Assembly: GCA_013398295.1 (NCBI GenBank)
Contig: VZSF01000907.1
Coordinates: forward strand, 185,552 to 249,551
Source of the DNA: Chionis minor
Lineage: Eukaryota > Chordata > Aves > Charadriiformes > Chionididae
Reading direction: 5' to 3'
Length of the DNA: 64,000 nt
The notes under the pieces were generated by a model. That model ran no database searches. It was not told the DNA's origin and saw only the letters and a list, made by a program, of their open reading frames with translations. Every line of letters begins with the position of its first letter. Position 1 is the stretch's first letter. Below are positions 1 through 57,330 of the stretch, piece after piece. A program made the position numbers and the translations under genes.

Positions 1-132
1 AGAGAGGGACGTTGAACAAAGAAATCCCTGGGCAATTATACCCTTGCGATCTATACACCCGCCCCTCATGCGCTTTTAGTCCAATAGTGGGTTTTGGTCC
101 GGGGTCTTTTAATTTACTGGACTCTTTTTCTG

Positions 133-790
133 TGTCCAGGCAGGCAGACCATTGATTGCTCTTATCTTGTTGATTTGCAGTCCCTGCTGATGGTTGTAGC
201 CTCCTTATCTTCTGGTTTATTCTTCTTGTGCACCTGCACTCACTGGCAGAAAGTGGGGAACTGAAATGTCCCAGACTTTGGGAAAACACTACCGAAACAT
301 CAGTGTGTTATCAACATATCTTCTTATACTAACAGACTAAACACAGCACTGTAGCAGCTGCTAGGAAAATTACTAAGAAAATTAACTCTATTGCAGCATA
401 AAGGCTTCAGCAAATCTAGCTACTTATGCTAAGTAAAGCTAGGCAAACAGCATAAATGACCNTGTCCAGGCAGGCAGACCATTGATTGCTCTTATCTTGT
501 TGATTTGCAGTCCCTGCTGATGGTTGTAGCCTCCTTATCTTCTGGTTTATTCTTCTTGTGCACCTGCACTCACTGGCAGAAAGTGGGGAACTGAAATGTC
601 CCAGACTTTGGGAAAACACTACCGAAACATCAGTGTGTTATCAACATTCTTCTTATACTAACAGACTAAACACAGCACTGTAGCAGCTGCTAGGAAAATT
701 ACTAAGAAAATTAACTCTATTGCAGCATAAAGGCTTCAGCAAATCTAGCTACTTATGCTAAGTAAAGCTAGGCAAACAGCATAAATGACC
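133..790. repeat. Near-identical direct duplication around a single N (assembly artefact)
   Basis: Bases 133-461 recur as 463-790 on the other side of one N at 462. The copies differ by about one base (an indel near the middle). A repeat that abuts a one-base gap on both sides is what an unmerged contig overlap looks like, so this is probably one real copy counted twice. Other single Ns in this window show the same pattern. Confidence 0.85.
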
Positions 791-2125
791 GTATTATAAA
801 CCTAAATAATTTATTCTAATTAAAACTCATTTATTTAAGCTAAACAACTAGTATCTCTCAACATTTGCTCTTAAGCATTTAAAGACTGACCAGCAATGTC
901 GGGCTACATTTAGGACTACTTGTGGAAGAACACGCCTTGATCTTCAATCTTTATGTTTCTGCTTTGTAGAAGGTTGTATATTGCTGTATTATTTTTGCAC
1001 TATGTGTCAATCATGTTTGCTGACTGCTGGAAACATGGATTTCCTCTCCTATTTCCCGTATAGGAATATTTTTAGTTTCATTGACCAATAAGGAAAGTCA
1101 GGGAAGTCTGGCAGTAATGTGGCAGGTGTATCATCCTGCTTCTCTTTTGCAGTGTGCTTGGCTCCAGACTGGAAGCACTTTCTTTAAGATCGACTCATTC
1201 TATGGCATCTGATTTCATTTATCAGCAGTACCGATCAGCTGCTCATTTGTCAGTTTGTTGCTTACAGACATCTCTACACTCTGATTTCACAAGCACAGGG
1301 ATATGGGTACTGCAGTGGAAAGCATCTGTTTTCTAACCCTGCCCAAAGAGCTGGCAGTCTCACTGATGATGAGATAGATTTAAAATAAACAAAATTGTTA
1401 AGAGTAGTGGTGAAAAGGGAGCGCAGAAGTTATGTATGCTACAACATTTTCAATTTTATTGCTGAGATGAACAAAACAGACATGAACAGCTGCTAATATT
1501 TTCATTTAGGTGTTTTATGTTTGACTTGCTATGTGAGTAAGGAGATTCCACTCCATCAGTCTTTAAGTTTCTAGTTATGGAACCTTCTCTTTGCTCTCAA
1601 CAGAGTATATATAACTCTCAGATGTCAGATACACTGAAATTTCTTTGGACATCCAACCGATGGAGGCTTCGTAGTCTGTTTTTCAGGATGTCACCTGTGC
1701 ATGAATCTATTTATCCATCCTGAGACAATAAATTCTGGGCCTTTGGTTCAAAACCAAATGAAACAGTAGTAGACATTTCAAACATAATTGTCTCCGTGTT
1801 TTCAAAGTATGTGATTAGGCTTAGGAGAAAGACCTAAATTAATGCTTCCTCTAAGAGAGAGATGTGTTGAACATCCTCTTTGCAGCAGTTGCCTGGTCAT
1901 CCAGCACACTGAAGCATGCTCAGTGCCCTTTCTCATCTGGTGGGAATGTCACAGGAGAGAAAAAACTGGAAATACTGTTGTTGGTTTTGGGGGAAGCAGA
2001 ATATAAGGGATTAATCTTTAGGAAAAAAAAAATAAAATTGCCTGTTACTTCTGCTAGTTGTGAAATGACTCAATTCTTTTTTAAATCAGTCTTCCTCAGT
2101 TACCCAAGGTAAGACAAACTTGACC
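791..2125. other. Upstream region of CNGA1, no coding gene seen
   Basis: AT-rich sequence without a convincing coding exon. CNGA1 leader exons and promoter should lie here or further left but I cannot place them. A pyrimidine-rich stretch ending in cag near 2089-2099 could be the acceptor of the exon carrying the start codon. A strong donor-like motif (AAG then GTAAGA at 2109-2114) sits just before the start codon and may be a decoy or part of an alternative leader. Confidence 0.4.
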
Positions 2126-2232
2126 ATGAAGGTAGGAGTGATTGAGACACATCACTCCCACACAATTGTTCCCAGCGTGGTAGTACAAGACACCAGTGAG
2201 GACCCTGGACCAATGGACAAAGGGGAAAACAG
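2126..2232 (+). CDS. CNGA1: CNGA1 coding exon 1 (start codon)
   Basis: Starts [10 protein letters not shown] and encodes the cytosolic N-terminus, residues 1-36. ATG at 2126 is in a fair context (gacc before it). A TTG at 2120 in the same frame is not needed. Donor is AG then GTATGT at 2233; the exon ends in phase 2 within an Arg codon. Confidence 0.93.
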
Positions 2233-5200
2233 GTATGTCAAATTTGCCATTTTGAATCTGTCTTTTTTTTTTTCTTCGATAATTTACACGGGATTAACTA
2301 AGCACAGACACTTGCCATCATCTAATTTTCTTCACCCTCTATTAATAAATTAAGCTTTTAATATACTGCTTATTGTAAATATCTAGGAGTTTAAAATCTG
2401 TGCGCTTTCAATTTCCTTAGATTACTTAGCCCTCGATTAAAAAGGTGAGAAACAATCCGTGACATATTAGATTAAAGTTTTTTTGTATTTCAGCAGATAC
2501 CACATAAGCATGTTGTTTTGCTGTTCCCTAGGCCACGGTACCTACCCGGTGCATTTGCACGCTTCAATATTAACAACAATAGTAATAAAGATGAGTAAGT
2601 ATCTTAGCCATTTCATAAAATAAGAGTACTGCAATATTGGTTGTTCAAGTAGCAATGAAAAAGAATGATGTACACCTAATAATTTCTTTAGAAATAGTTA
2701 TGCCATTGAAGTAATCCCAAAAGCACGTGCTTTTCATGCACATCAATTATGATGATCATCCTCAATACTAAAGTTGCTGGTATTGTATCTATTCATTTAA
2801 AATAAAAGTAGTTCTATGTGAATACAATCAGCAGAACATTTATTTTAAGGCCAAACATCTAAATATAATGTTATCCTTATTGAATTCAGACGAGACTAAT
2901 AAATAAATGTGGAAGCAATGTCTACGTGCGTTCCATGAGCCTATCATATTTTTCTTTTCTTTAGAGAGGAGAAGAAAAAGAAAAAAGAAAAGAAGAGGTA
3001 AGATAAAGAGTAATAATACTACTATTTCAATGGCTTTTTATTTCTTTCCAAATATGTTTTAACTTAGTCCGTAACAACTGAAAATGTGAATCTATTTCTT
3101 AGCAAGTCAGAAAAAAAAAAGGATGGAGAAACACAAAAGAACAAGGAAAAAAAGGAGAAGAACAAAAACAAAGATAAGTCCAAGAAGAAAGAAAATAAAG
3201 AAGAGTAAGTATTTTTTCTTTTGGGTCCTGCTATGCTAGTCTAAAAAAATTGCTTTTGGTGTAAACCCCAATCCATTCATGGACGTCCTGTAACCAAGAT
3301 GCCTACACTGTAGTGAGTGAGCGTACAGACTGCTGTTGTTCTCCCCAGAGTAGAGTTGTTCGGATTTAACTTCGTGTGTGGGCAACAGAAATATGCACGT
3401 ATGGAACTGATGTGAAAAAACTGATCAAGAAAAATCTCCATTGGATTCTGATTATTTGATACTTTCTGGATAACACCCTGCAGCAAAAGATGTGGCAGTG
3501 TAAAACAATCTCTTCTGCACATAAGGGCACCTGCAAGCAAGTAAACTCCTCTATGATCTAAAAGTTCTTGCTTTACATTTAACTTGGTAAATTCATAATT
3601 TTCTAGCCAAGGAAGAGAAACTTAAAATAGTGCAGTAGGAATTTGTGTTGTATGATTTCATGTTCTTTGGTTTCTTTATGTAAACTATGCCAACGTTTCA
3701 TCATTCTCAGAGCCAGGCTTTTCCCAGTGAGAAAGGCATGATTTGCTTCACTTATTTAAACATTAGCAGACACACAACCATTTTATTTTTTGAAAGATGA
3801 TCAATTCAATCATCAGACAAGACAGTTACTTGGGTAGGAAACAAGTTAATTTAAAAAGATTGAAATTACATGTGCTGCTATAAACTGAAGTGAGACTGCC
3901 CAGCTGATTTTTCTCAGCAAAATCTGGGTTCCAAAGTTTGTGTCCCAAGTCACACCTAACAAGCAGCTTCATGTTCTCCATGCATTCAAGCAAAAGACCA
4001 TCTATTTCACAATTTCTGGACTGCTTCGTTCCTCAAAAATTGTTATGTGTGTTTTAAGACTCATAAATGTCCTTTTTTTTCCTGCCTATCACTTAGGAAG
4101 AAGAAAGATATTTTCATTATTGACCCAGCAGGAAATATGTATTACAACTGGTTGTTTTGCATCACAATGCCTGTCATGTACAACTGGACCATGATTATTG
4201 CTAGGTGATGTACTACATAAAACTTCTGGCAGATTGTAATATCCCCAAATAGATTAAAAATAAAATTTATTCATCACTGATTTCATGTAAGCATTTAATC
4301 TTAATTTCACGGTCTTAATTTACTTTTGTCTTTTGCTATTCAGAGCCTGTTTTGATGAGCTTCAGCATGACTACTTGGCGGTATGGTTTATTATTGATTA
4401 CATTTCTGATGCCATCTATGTTGCTGACATGTTTGTACGGACAAGAACAGGCAAGTATACTCAATGATCAATTATTGCTCTCCACATATTTGTGTCCGGT
4501 GGTTTAAAATATCCAGAATACCACTCTTATTATCTGGGTACCCTTGATGAGGTGCAATATTGAAAAAGACATTGAGATAGATCTCTGAAAAATCTGGGAC
4601 CTGTAAAAATAGGAGAAACTCTGATGTATTACTCAAAGAATAGATAAAGTCTGAGGTAAGCGTGGCATGAGGTAAGCTAGATACAAGCTGTTCTGCCCGC
4701 AGCTGACTCAATGAGACAAAATAAACATGCAGTGCTGCCAAGTGAGGATCAGGGGTTTGGAAAAATTAGCACCTAAATCTAGATTTTGTATTTAAGGAGA
4801 TTCAAATATTTGCTTGATTTTTAAGACCACTGAGCAAGAAAGACATACAATTAACTTCAGCTGCAACTGTTGATTTTAAAATCTTATCCTATGTCCAGAA
4901 CTATTGAGTAGATACACTTAATACGGAACTGAAATTCCCATGATCAAATTCTTTGCCTCACATTAACCACCCTTCCCACAGCCTGTGGAGTTTTAGGGGG
5001 AGGTTGGGGTTTTTTTTTCAGATGTTCAACACAGTGGAAAAGTGAGGGGAAAGAATCAGAGCTAGAAATGTTTAGTTTTCAAAGCTGTATAGTTTAGCTC
5101 GAGCTGAACGATACAGCACTAAGTTGAATAACTGAAAAAAGGAATTGCTTTAGAAAAATTAAGAGAAGTTATGTGCCATCTGGGACTTGCACCCAAAATA

Positions 5201-6698
5201 TTATTCAAAGGAGATTTGGATTGACATTAAACACAACACAGTTGAAGACGTAACATTTATTGTTTACAATTTGATTTTAGGTTACCTGGAGCAAGGTCTT
5301 CTGGTGAAAGAAGAACAAAAGCTTCGAGAGAAATATAAGACATCTTTTCAATTCAAACTAGATTTCCTGTCAATCATACCAACTGATCTCTTATACTTTA
5401 AGTTAGGACTGAATTACCCGGAATTAAGAATAAACAGACTACTCAGAGTAGCTCGGATGTTTGAATTCTTCCAGCGAACAGAAACAAGGACAAACTACCC
5501 AAATATCTTCAGGATCTCTAACCTTGTCATGTACATCGTGATTATTATTCACTGGAACGCCTGTGTGTACTACTCGATCTCAAAAGCCATTGGATTTGGG
5601 GCTGACACATGGGTCTACCCCAACACCTCCGACCCCGAGTTTGCCCGTCTGACTAGAAAGTATGTCTACAGTCTCTACTGGTCAACGCTGACCCTGACTA
5701 CTATCGGTGAAACACCCCCTCCTGTAAGAGATTCCGAGTATTTTTTCGTGGTCGTCGACTTCTTGGTTGGAGTATTGATTTTTGCTACCATTGTTGGTAA
5801 CGTGGGCTCTATGATCTCCAACATGAATGCTGCCAGGGCAGAGTTTCAAGCAAGGATTGATGCTATCAAGCAGTATATGCACTTTCGGAATGTGAGTAAA
5901 GACATGGAAAAAAGAGTTATAAAGTGGTTTGACTATCTGTGGACAAACAAAAAGGCCGTGGATGAAAGGGAAGTCTTGAAGTATCTGCCAGATAAACTGA
6001 GAGCAGAGATTGCAATCAACGTTCACCTGGAAACACTAAAAAAAGTTCGTATTTTTGCAGACTGCGAAGCTGGTCTGTTGGTTGAACTCGTTTTGAAACT
6101 CCAGCCGCAAGTATACAGTCCTGGCGATTATATTTGCAGAAAAGGAGATATTGGACGAGAGATGTACATTATCAAAGAAGGCAAGCTGGCAGTAGTTGCT
6201 GATGATGGAATTACCCAATTTGTGGTCTTAAGTGATGGCAGCTACTTCGGAGAAATCAGCATTCTTAATATCAAAGGCAGCAAAGCTGGCAATCGAAGAA
6301 CAGCCAATATTAGAAGTATTGGCTACTCGGATTTGTTCTGTCTGTCTAAAGATGATCTCATGGAGGCTTTAACAGAGTATCCTGATGCAAAGGCTATGCT
6401 GGAAGAAAAAGGCAAGCAAATCCTAATGAAAGACGGGTTGCTGGACATTGAAGTCGCAAATTTAGGAAGTGATCCTAAAGATCTGGAAGAGAAGGTCACC
6501 TACATGGAAGGCTCAATGGACAGACTACAAACAAAGTTTGCCAGGTTGTTGGCTGAGTATGAAGCTGCACAACAGAAATTGAAACAAAGACTTACACAAA
6601 TCGAGAAAATATTGAAGCCAGTTATAGAGCAAGAATTTGCAGACTTAGACGAAGGAGATCCACCCACAGATAAACCTGGAGTGTCAAAAGCAGAGTAA
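2126..6698 (+). CDS. CNGA1: Rod photoreceptor cGMP-gated cation channel, alpha-1 subunit (7 coding exons)
   Basis: Pore-forming subunit of the cyclic-nucleotide-gated channel of rod outer segments, which carries the dark current and closes when light lowers cGMP. Coding exons: 2126-2232, 2532-2594, 2965-2997, 3103-3204, 4097-4204, 4344-4450, 5281-6698. They sum to 1938 bp, 645 residues plus TAA, with all phases consistent. Domains: short N-terminus 1-56; Lys/Glu-rich linker about 57-102; S1 about 115-138; S2 about 150-170; S3 about 198-213; S4 with spaced Arg about 221-240; S5 about 252-273; pore loop with TIGETPP (pore Glu317); S6 about 327-350; C-linker; cyclic-nucleotide-binding domain about 430-560 with the phosphate-contacting Arg513-Thr514; C-terminal coiled coil about 574-620. 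Intron 6 has a GC donor. I call CNGA1 rather than CNGA2/3 from near-identity to the avian rod channel as I remember it and from the neighbouring NFXL1. Confidence 0.97.
2532..2594 (+). CDS. CNGA1: CNGA1 coding exon 2
   Basis: 63 bp, phase 2 on both sides, encoding [12 protein letters not shown] and an Asn-rich stretch. Acceptor ccctag at 2526-2531, donor GA then GTAAGT. The YLPGA motif is shared with the mammalian protein. Confidence 0.93.
2965..2997 (+). CDS. CNGA1: CNGA1 coding exon 3, 33-nt Lys/Glu microexon
   Basis: Eleven codons' worth of sequence, almost all Lys and Glu, phase 2 on both sides. Acceptor tctttag, donor AG then GTAAGA. Because its length is a multiple of three, skipping would shorten the charged linker without shifting the frame. 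Confidence 0.9.
3103..3204 (+). CDS. CNGA1: CNGA1 coding exon 4, charged linker
   Basis: 102 bp, phase 2 on both sides, encoding a repetitive Lys/Glu/Asn/Asp-rich segment about residues 68-102. Acceptor ttcttag, donor GA then GTAAGT. Such low-complexity charged linkers vary in length among vertebrate rod channels. Confidence 0.92.
4097..4204 (+). CDS. CNGA1: CNGA1 coding exon 5, S1 segment
   Basis: 108 bp, phase 2 on both sides, encoding [12 protein letters not shown] and then the first membrane helix ([17 protein letters not shown]). Acceptor cacttag, donor CTAG then GTGATG. Confidence 0.95.
4344..4450 (+). CDS. CNGA1: CNGA1 coding exon 6, S2 segment, GC donor
   Basis: Encodes [15 protein letters not shown] through ADMFVRTRT, which includes S2. 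The exon ends in phase 1 at ACAG and the intron begins GCAAGT, not GT. This boundary is fixed by the next exon, which must begin gt-tac to give RTRTGYLEQG. The nearest GT (4455) would add four bases and shift the frame. Confidence 0.93.
5281..6698 (+). CDS. CNGA1: CNGA1 terminal coding exon: S3-S6, pore, C-linker, cyclic-nucleotide-binding domain
   Basis: 1418 bp encoding residues 174-645. It holds the S4 sensor-like helix ([11 protein letters not shown]), S5, the pore ([10 protein letters not shown]), S6, the C-linker, the cyclic-nucleotide-binding domain ([26 protein letters not shown]) and the C-terminal coiled coil, then TAA. A large single last exon for the channel core is normal for this family. 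The open frame continues 94 bases upstream into intron 6 but has no ATG there, and the acceptor gattttag at 5273-5280 fits exactly. Confidence 0.97.
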
Positions 6699-8630
6699 GA
6701 CACTCGAGGTTGACAACAAGACTTAGGGTCAAATCCTGCATGGGGCTGAATACAGTAATTTCTAATCTTTGTAGGACCTGACTATTAATTATGAAAAATT
6801 ATTTGTTGAGGTAATGTCACTAATTTCCTACAAGCAGCACATATTTGGCAGATTCCGGAAAGAGAAAGAATCGAGAATGAGGATGGAAGATAACACCTTG
6901 CTCTCGCAGAAACAGGTCATATTACCTGCTAATCCATTATGTATTTTTTATGTAACAGCAAATGCATTCAATCTATATACAGTCGTGTACTGGCAAATAT
7001 TGAAAGTTTTGCTGACTATTTTAAAATAATTTCTTCATATCTACTTAGCGAAAGAAGGAAAGGTTTGGTAACAATTACACTATCTGAAGTCAATACAGGC
7101 ATAAACCATGATATTAAATTTGTGTATAAACAAACACATTTTAATATCTATTGATTAACATAAGATTAATTAAGTATGGGATATTACATAAAGAATTACA
7201 TATATCTACAGTGCAGATGCAAGTACAGAAGGCTGTAAGATTTGGAAAATATTATTACTTCATTGGGACCACCTTGGCTGATTTCTTGAAATGTAAGTGG
7301 GCAGTTGTAAATGGTCCGTTTTTTTGGATACTACATGCAAAGGCTGGAATAGAGAGGGGAGAAAATGCACCTTTTTGCAAGCATCAGTATGACTAATATG
7401 GATGGCTCAAAATCTAGCTGCTCTTTCCACAGTAATAACAAATACATAATATTGAAGACTATTCTGCTCCGTGTAATCGTATCGCTGCTGAACATGGACT
7501 ATCAAGTTTTTAAGATCTGTGCTTACAAATTTTTATGTCCCTAACGTAACAGTTGTGGATGCTGGCAAAGTGCAAGGGACAGACACGACAGAAAGAGGCC
7601 AAACTCTTCCTACAGTGTCTTCTGTAGCCGCCGTTGGGGAAAGAATACAACAACTAAATAGGTTACTTTTTTCATTGATAGGCTATTTCTTTCTTCTGTT
7701 CATAAGTTCTACTAAGATAGTAAAATCTACTCTTTCATATCTCAGATACATTTTCAACTGCTTTAAGAAGCATTATCTCCATGGACTTTTTCCCAAATTT
7801 ATGTGTTTTTCCATTGGTAAAAATTGATTTTATTAGTTGTGGTCTCAGCTGGGTATTTTCAGCTGGATATTTTCTGTAGACTTTGATCATAGCCACTTAA
7901 TGTTGGAAAAGTCTGATGACAGGGGGTGAAGAAAGGGATTCAAAGGAAAGAATGGCTAATTCTGTATTCAGGGCAAGTTGATTATGCTGGGCAATTGGAC
8001 CGCCACTCTTAAAAAATACATATGTAAATATTACTATGACTTAATAATATCTCTATACTTCCATGCTTCTCCTTAATAAGATGGTGATATTATAAATTGG
8101 ATCTTTTGTAAAGTGCATTCATTTCTGGTTGCTTTATTTTTTGTAATGTTGATAGGTTTCCAGAATGCCAGAGATCTATAAATAACTCTTGATTTCACAG
8201 CAAGGATTAAATGTTATGAAGTAAATGCTGCACAAGATATATATGGAACAACAAGGATACATGTAAATATGAAACTGCTCTTTATTTCCTGTTGATCCTG
8301 TGCTTTACATGACAAATGTCATAATGTGCTGGTGAGGTGAACGAGTATGCCATCGTTTCATTAAAGACTCTACTCGTGCACACAAGAACAAGCGTTATTC
8401 TGGTATTTGACTATATTGTGAATGTTGGACTTTGCAATCAGCATTCTTCCAATTCAGGTCGCGAATATAATTTGCAATCTGTACGGCAGCAGCATTCAAT
8501 AGCGCTGCATCATATTTCACTAGGCACTTAGGACCACTTTCCTCCTTTGTTGAAGAGTTTAAGACTTTGTGTTAGAGCAACGTGTGATATGAGTTTCAAT
8601 TAATAAAGGCAGAGAACTACTGTTCCTATC
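6699..8630 (+). other. CNGA1: Probable CNGA1 3' UTR
   Basis: AT-rich sequence with no coding content. The first canonical AATAAA after the stop is at 8602-8607, followed by a T-rich stretch at about 8628-8642 that could act as a downstream element. A weaker ATTAAA is at 8360-8365. The 3' end is inferred from these signals only. Confidence 0.5.
8602..8607 (+). other. CNGA1: Candidate CNGA1 polyadenylation signal
   Basis: AATAAA, the first canonical hexamer downstream of the CNGA1 stop codon, with U-rich sequence following within 40 bases. Confidence 0.45.
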
Positions 8631-8883
8631 TTTTCTTTTATTCATCCTTCAGTCTGCGACACAAGTTGTAGTCACTAGCTGCCTCTTTCCTGAGCGTAAG
8701 ATTTTATTTAGAACACTTCAAAATAAAGCAGAAACCCAGAATTGACCTCCAGTAGTTTGCTATCTTCAGACTCATTATTTGAAATCTTGTACTATTTAAC
8801 TTTTATAAATACGTATTTGCTGTAAAAAACAAACCCTAAATGCAGAGTTTCCTCCTGGCACAGCAAGAGAGAACAGGAGTGCT

Positions 8884-9039
8884 ATCATAGAATCACAGAA
8901 AGGTTTAGGTTGGAATAGACCTTAAAGATCACCTAGTTCCAACCCCCTGCCGTGGGCAGGGACATCTCCCACTAGACCAGGTTGCTCCAAGCCCCATCCA
9001 ACCTGGCCTTCAACTCTTCTAGGGATGGGGCATCCATGG
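8884..9039 (-). mobile_element. CR1 LINE 3' fragment, reverse orientation
   Basis: Starts with tcatagaatcacag and continues with the standard CR1 3' non-coding sequence read on the minus strand (ggttggaatagacctta, cagggacatctcccacta, ccaacctggccttcaac). It is 5'-truncated after about 155 bp, as most CR1 copies are, and lies between CNGA1 and the NFXL1 CpG island. Confidence 0.93.
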
Positions 9040-9416
9040 AAAATATCAATCAAATTTAAATTACATCAACTTGTGCTGATTTATCAGAACTTCCCAGGAG
9101 GCAGCCAGGCTCCTCAACATGTATTTCTGCGCAGCAAAGCCTGGGTATTGCTTCAGCAAAGCTCCTAAAGACGCTCTTTAAAGGGTTCACACTCCGAGGA
9201 AAAGAAGCTGCGAGGAAAACACGCCCAACAGCCGCGCGCCGCAGAAACAACTGCCAGGAAAAAAAGAGCTGGAGCCATTGTTCCTGCGGCCGGAGCGGCA
9301 GGCGAGCAGGAGTCCAAGCACGCAGTAATAATTAATTAATCACCCCGTTTCCCGGTGCCGAGCGCGGCCTGGGCCTGCCGGGCGGACGGCGACCGCGCTC
9401 CCCTGCGGGGGTGCCC

Positions 9417-9439
9417 CGGTGCACGCTGGGTGTTGTAGT
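9417..9439 (-). promoter_or_regulatory. ZNF143 (Staf) binding-site-like element
   Basis: On the minus strand it reads ACTACAACACCC then AGCGTGCACCG, matching the extended ZNF143 consensus at about 20 of 23 positions from memory. Such sites sit close to transcription starts of CpG-island genes. A second, less complete ACTACAGCTCCCAGCGCC is at about 9805-9822 on the same strand. Confidence 0.7.
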
Positions 9440-9762
9440 CCCCGCCCNCCAGCGGTGAGTGTCGCGGCCGCCCCTCTATCCCGGCCGGGCCGGGGGCGGC
9501 GGGGCGGGCCGTGGCCCGGAGACGGGCCGGGCCTTGGGGCGCCCCTGCCAGTGCCCGGGTCGGGGCTGTCCCCGGCGCGGCGGGGAAGGGGGGCGGGGTG
9601 GCGTGGCGGTAGCGAGCCGGTGTTTCGCCATGTGCCGTCTTCTGCCCGCAGGTACCTCCTGGGGCAAACGCGGCGGCCCCGGGCGGTGGTGGTGGCGGTG
9701 GGGATTCGGGGCTGTGTCTTCCCCGGGGTGTATGGCCGGTGCCCTTCAAGCAGAANCCCGCC

Positions 9763-9788
9763 ACTTCCGGCCCGGCCGCCACTTCCGG
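9763..9788 (-). promoter_or_regulatory. Tandem ETS/GABP sites
   Basis: ACTTCCGG occurs at 9763-9770 and 9781-9788 (CCGGAAGT on the minus strand), 18 bp apart. Paired GABP/ETS motifs are common in housekeeping promoters. They precede the NFXL1 ATG by about 220 bp in the same contig piece. Confidence 0.65.
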
Positions 9789-10008
9789 TCCGCCCGCGCG
9801 GGGGGCGCTGGGAGCTGTAGTCGGCGCTGCCGCGGGAGCTCATGGGTGTCCCGGCCGCCGCCACCGCCTCCACACGGAGGGGCCGGGCCGAGCGGGAGAG
9901 AGAGAGGGACAGGGAGCTGGAGCTCGCTCGCCTCGGGGCGGCCTCAGCCGAGGGTGTGAGGAGCGGCCGGCCTCCCCCCGCCGTCCTTCGCTCGCTGGCG
10001 GGGCAGAA

Positions 10009-56383
<46,375 letters not shown>

Positions 56384-57330
56384 AACAACTCAATATTGAA
56401 TATACCTCAGTTGGGTTTTAGGTAGCTGTTATTCCTAGAATGTTGTTAGTCTGTGTGTAACAGAACTTAATATGCATAGATTACGTATGTATACTGTTTG
56501 CCAAGTGCAGAGGAGAGAAGAAATGTCACCTTTTGTGTTATTACATTCACAGCACAAAACTGAATTCAGACGCTGAAAGTAATAGTAGATTTTAGTCTAC
56601 ACTGAAGTGCTGATGTGATTCGTCTGACTGAGATCCGTTAGCAGCTCTTCTGTTAATATTTTGTGTTGCTTTGCCTTGTCTCCATTTCGTAATATTAAAA
56701 ATAGCTTAGTATAAAATGCTTTATTGAATATTTGTTTCCTGTAAAATCAATTTAGTGGTTTACTGAAGATGGGTATTCTTACGCTAGTCTTTATGTTGTA
56801 TCACACAATAATTTCTGTGCTTCATGTCAGTCTTCGTTGTAACAGCTAACGGGGAACTCCAGGTCGCTTAGGCTCGAATATTCTGGGGCCTCATGTCGGA
56901 GCTTTGTCCAGAGAAAGGAAATGGAAACTCTGAAGAGTCAACTCTCTCACAAACAATAAAATGGCCCCCCCTTACAGACTGTGGGGTTTCGTTTTCGGTT
57001 GTTTCGCCGCACCCCCTCCCCTTGTTTCCTCAAAAATCAAACCCGTTGAAAACTTCATCTAGTGGACGGATGCGTATGCTGAACGTGGATGTGAAGTCGT
57101 TCCAGGGTACGGGGATGTGTTCTCATCGCTGTCCCCATCGCCGGCAGCAGAAAGACAATTTCAAATTGAGCTTAGAGCATCACTTGACTGTTTGTATAGA
57201 TAAGTGTCACATTTGGATATTTGGATAGGTGTGCAAAAACGTAACTGAATAGTGTAACAATACAATTATATGTTGTCCTGAAGCCATCTGGGTGGGGCTT
57301 GCTAATAAACTATCTCGCTAATCTTAAATG
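56384..57330 (+). other. NFXL1: Probable NFXL1 3' UTR
   Basis: Candidate polyadenylation signals are ATTAAA at 56694-56699, AATAAA at 56955-56960 and AATAAA at 57304-57309. Which is used cannot be decided from sequence; several could be. Confidence 0.5.

Noticed and set aside
5187..5280. In-frame extension upstream of CNGA1 exon 7
   Set aside because: It begins at a non-ATG codon inside intron 6, and the acceptor at 5280 gives an exact match to the conserved RTRTGYLEQG junction.
5682..6703. Reverse-strand open frames opposite CNGA1 exon 7
   Set aside because: They are antisense shadows of a conserved coding exon with no independent signature.
9652..9755. Second copy of NFXL1 exon 2
   Set aside because: It is part of the exact 147-bp overlap between contig pieces and stops at an N.
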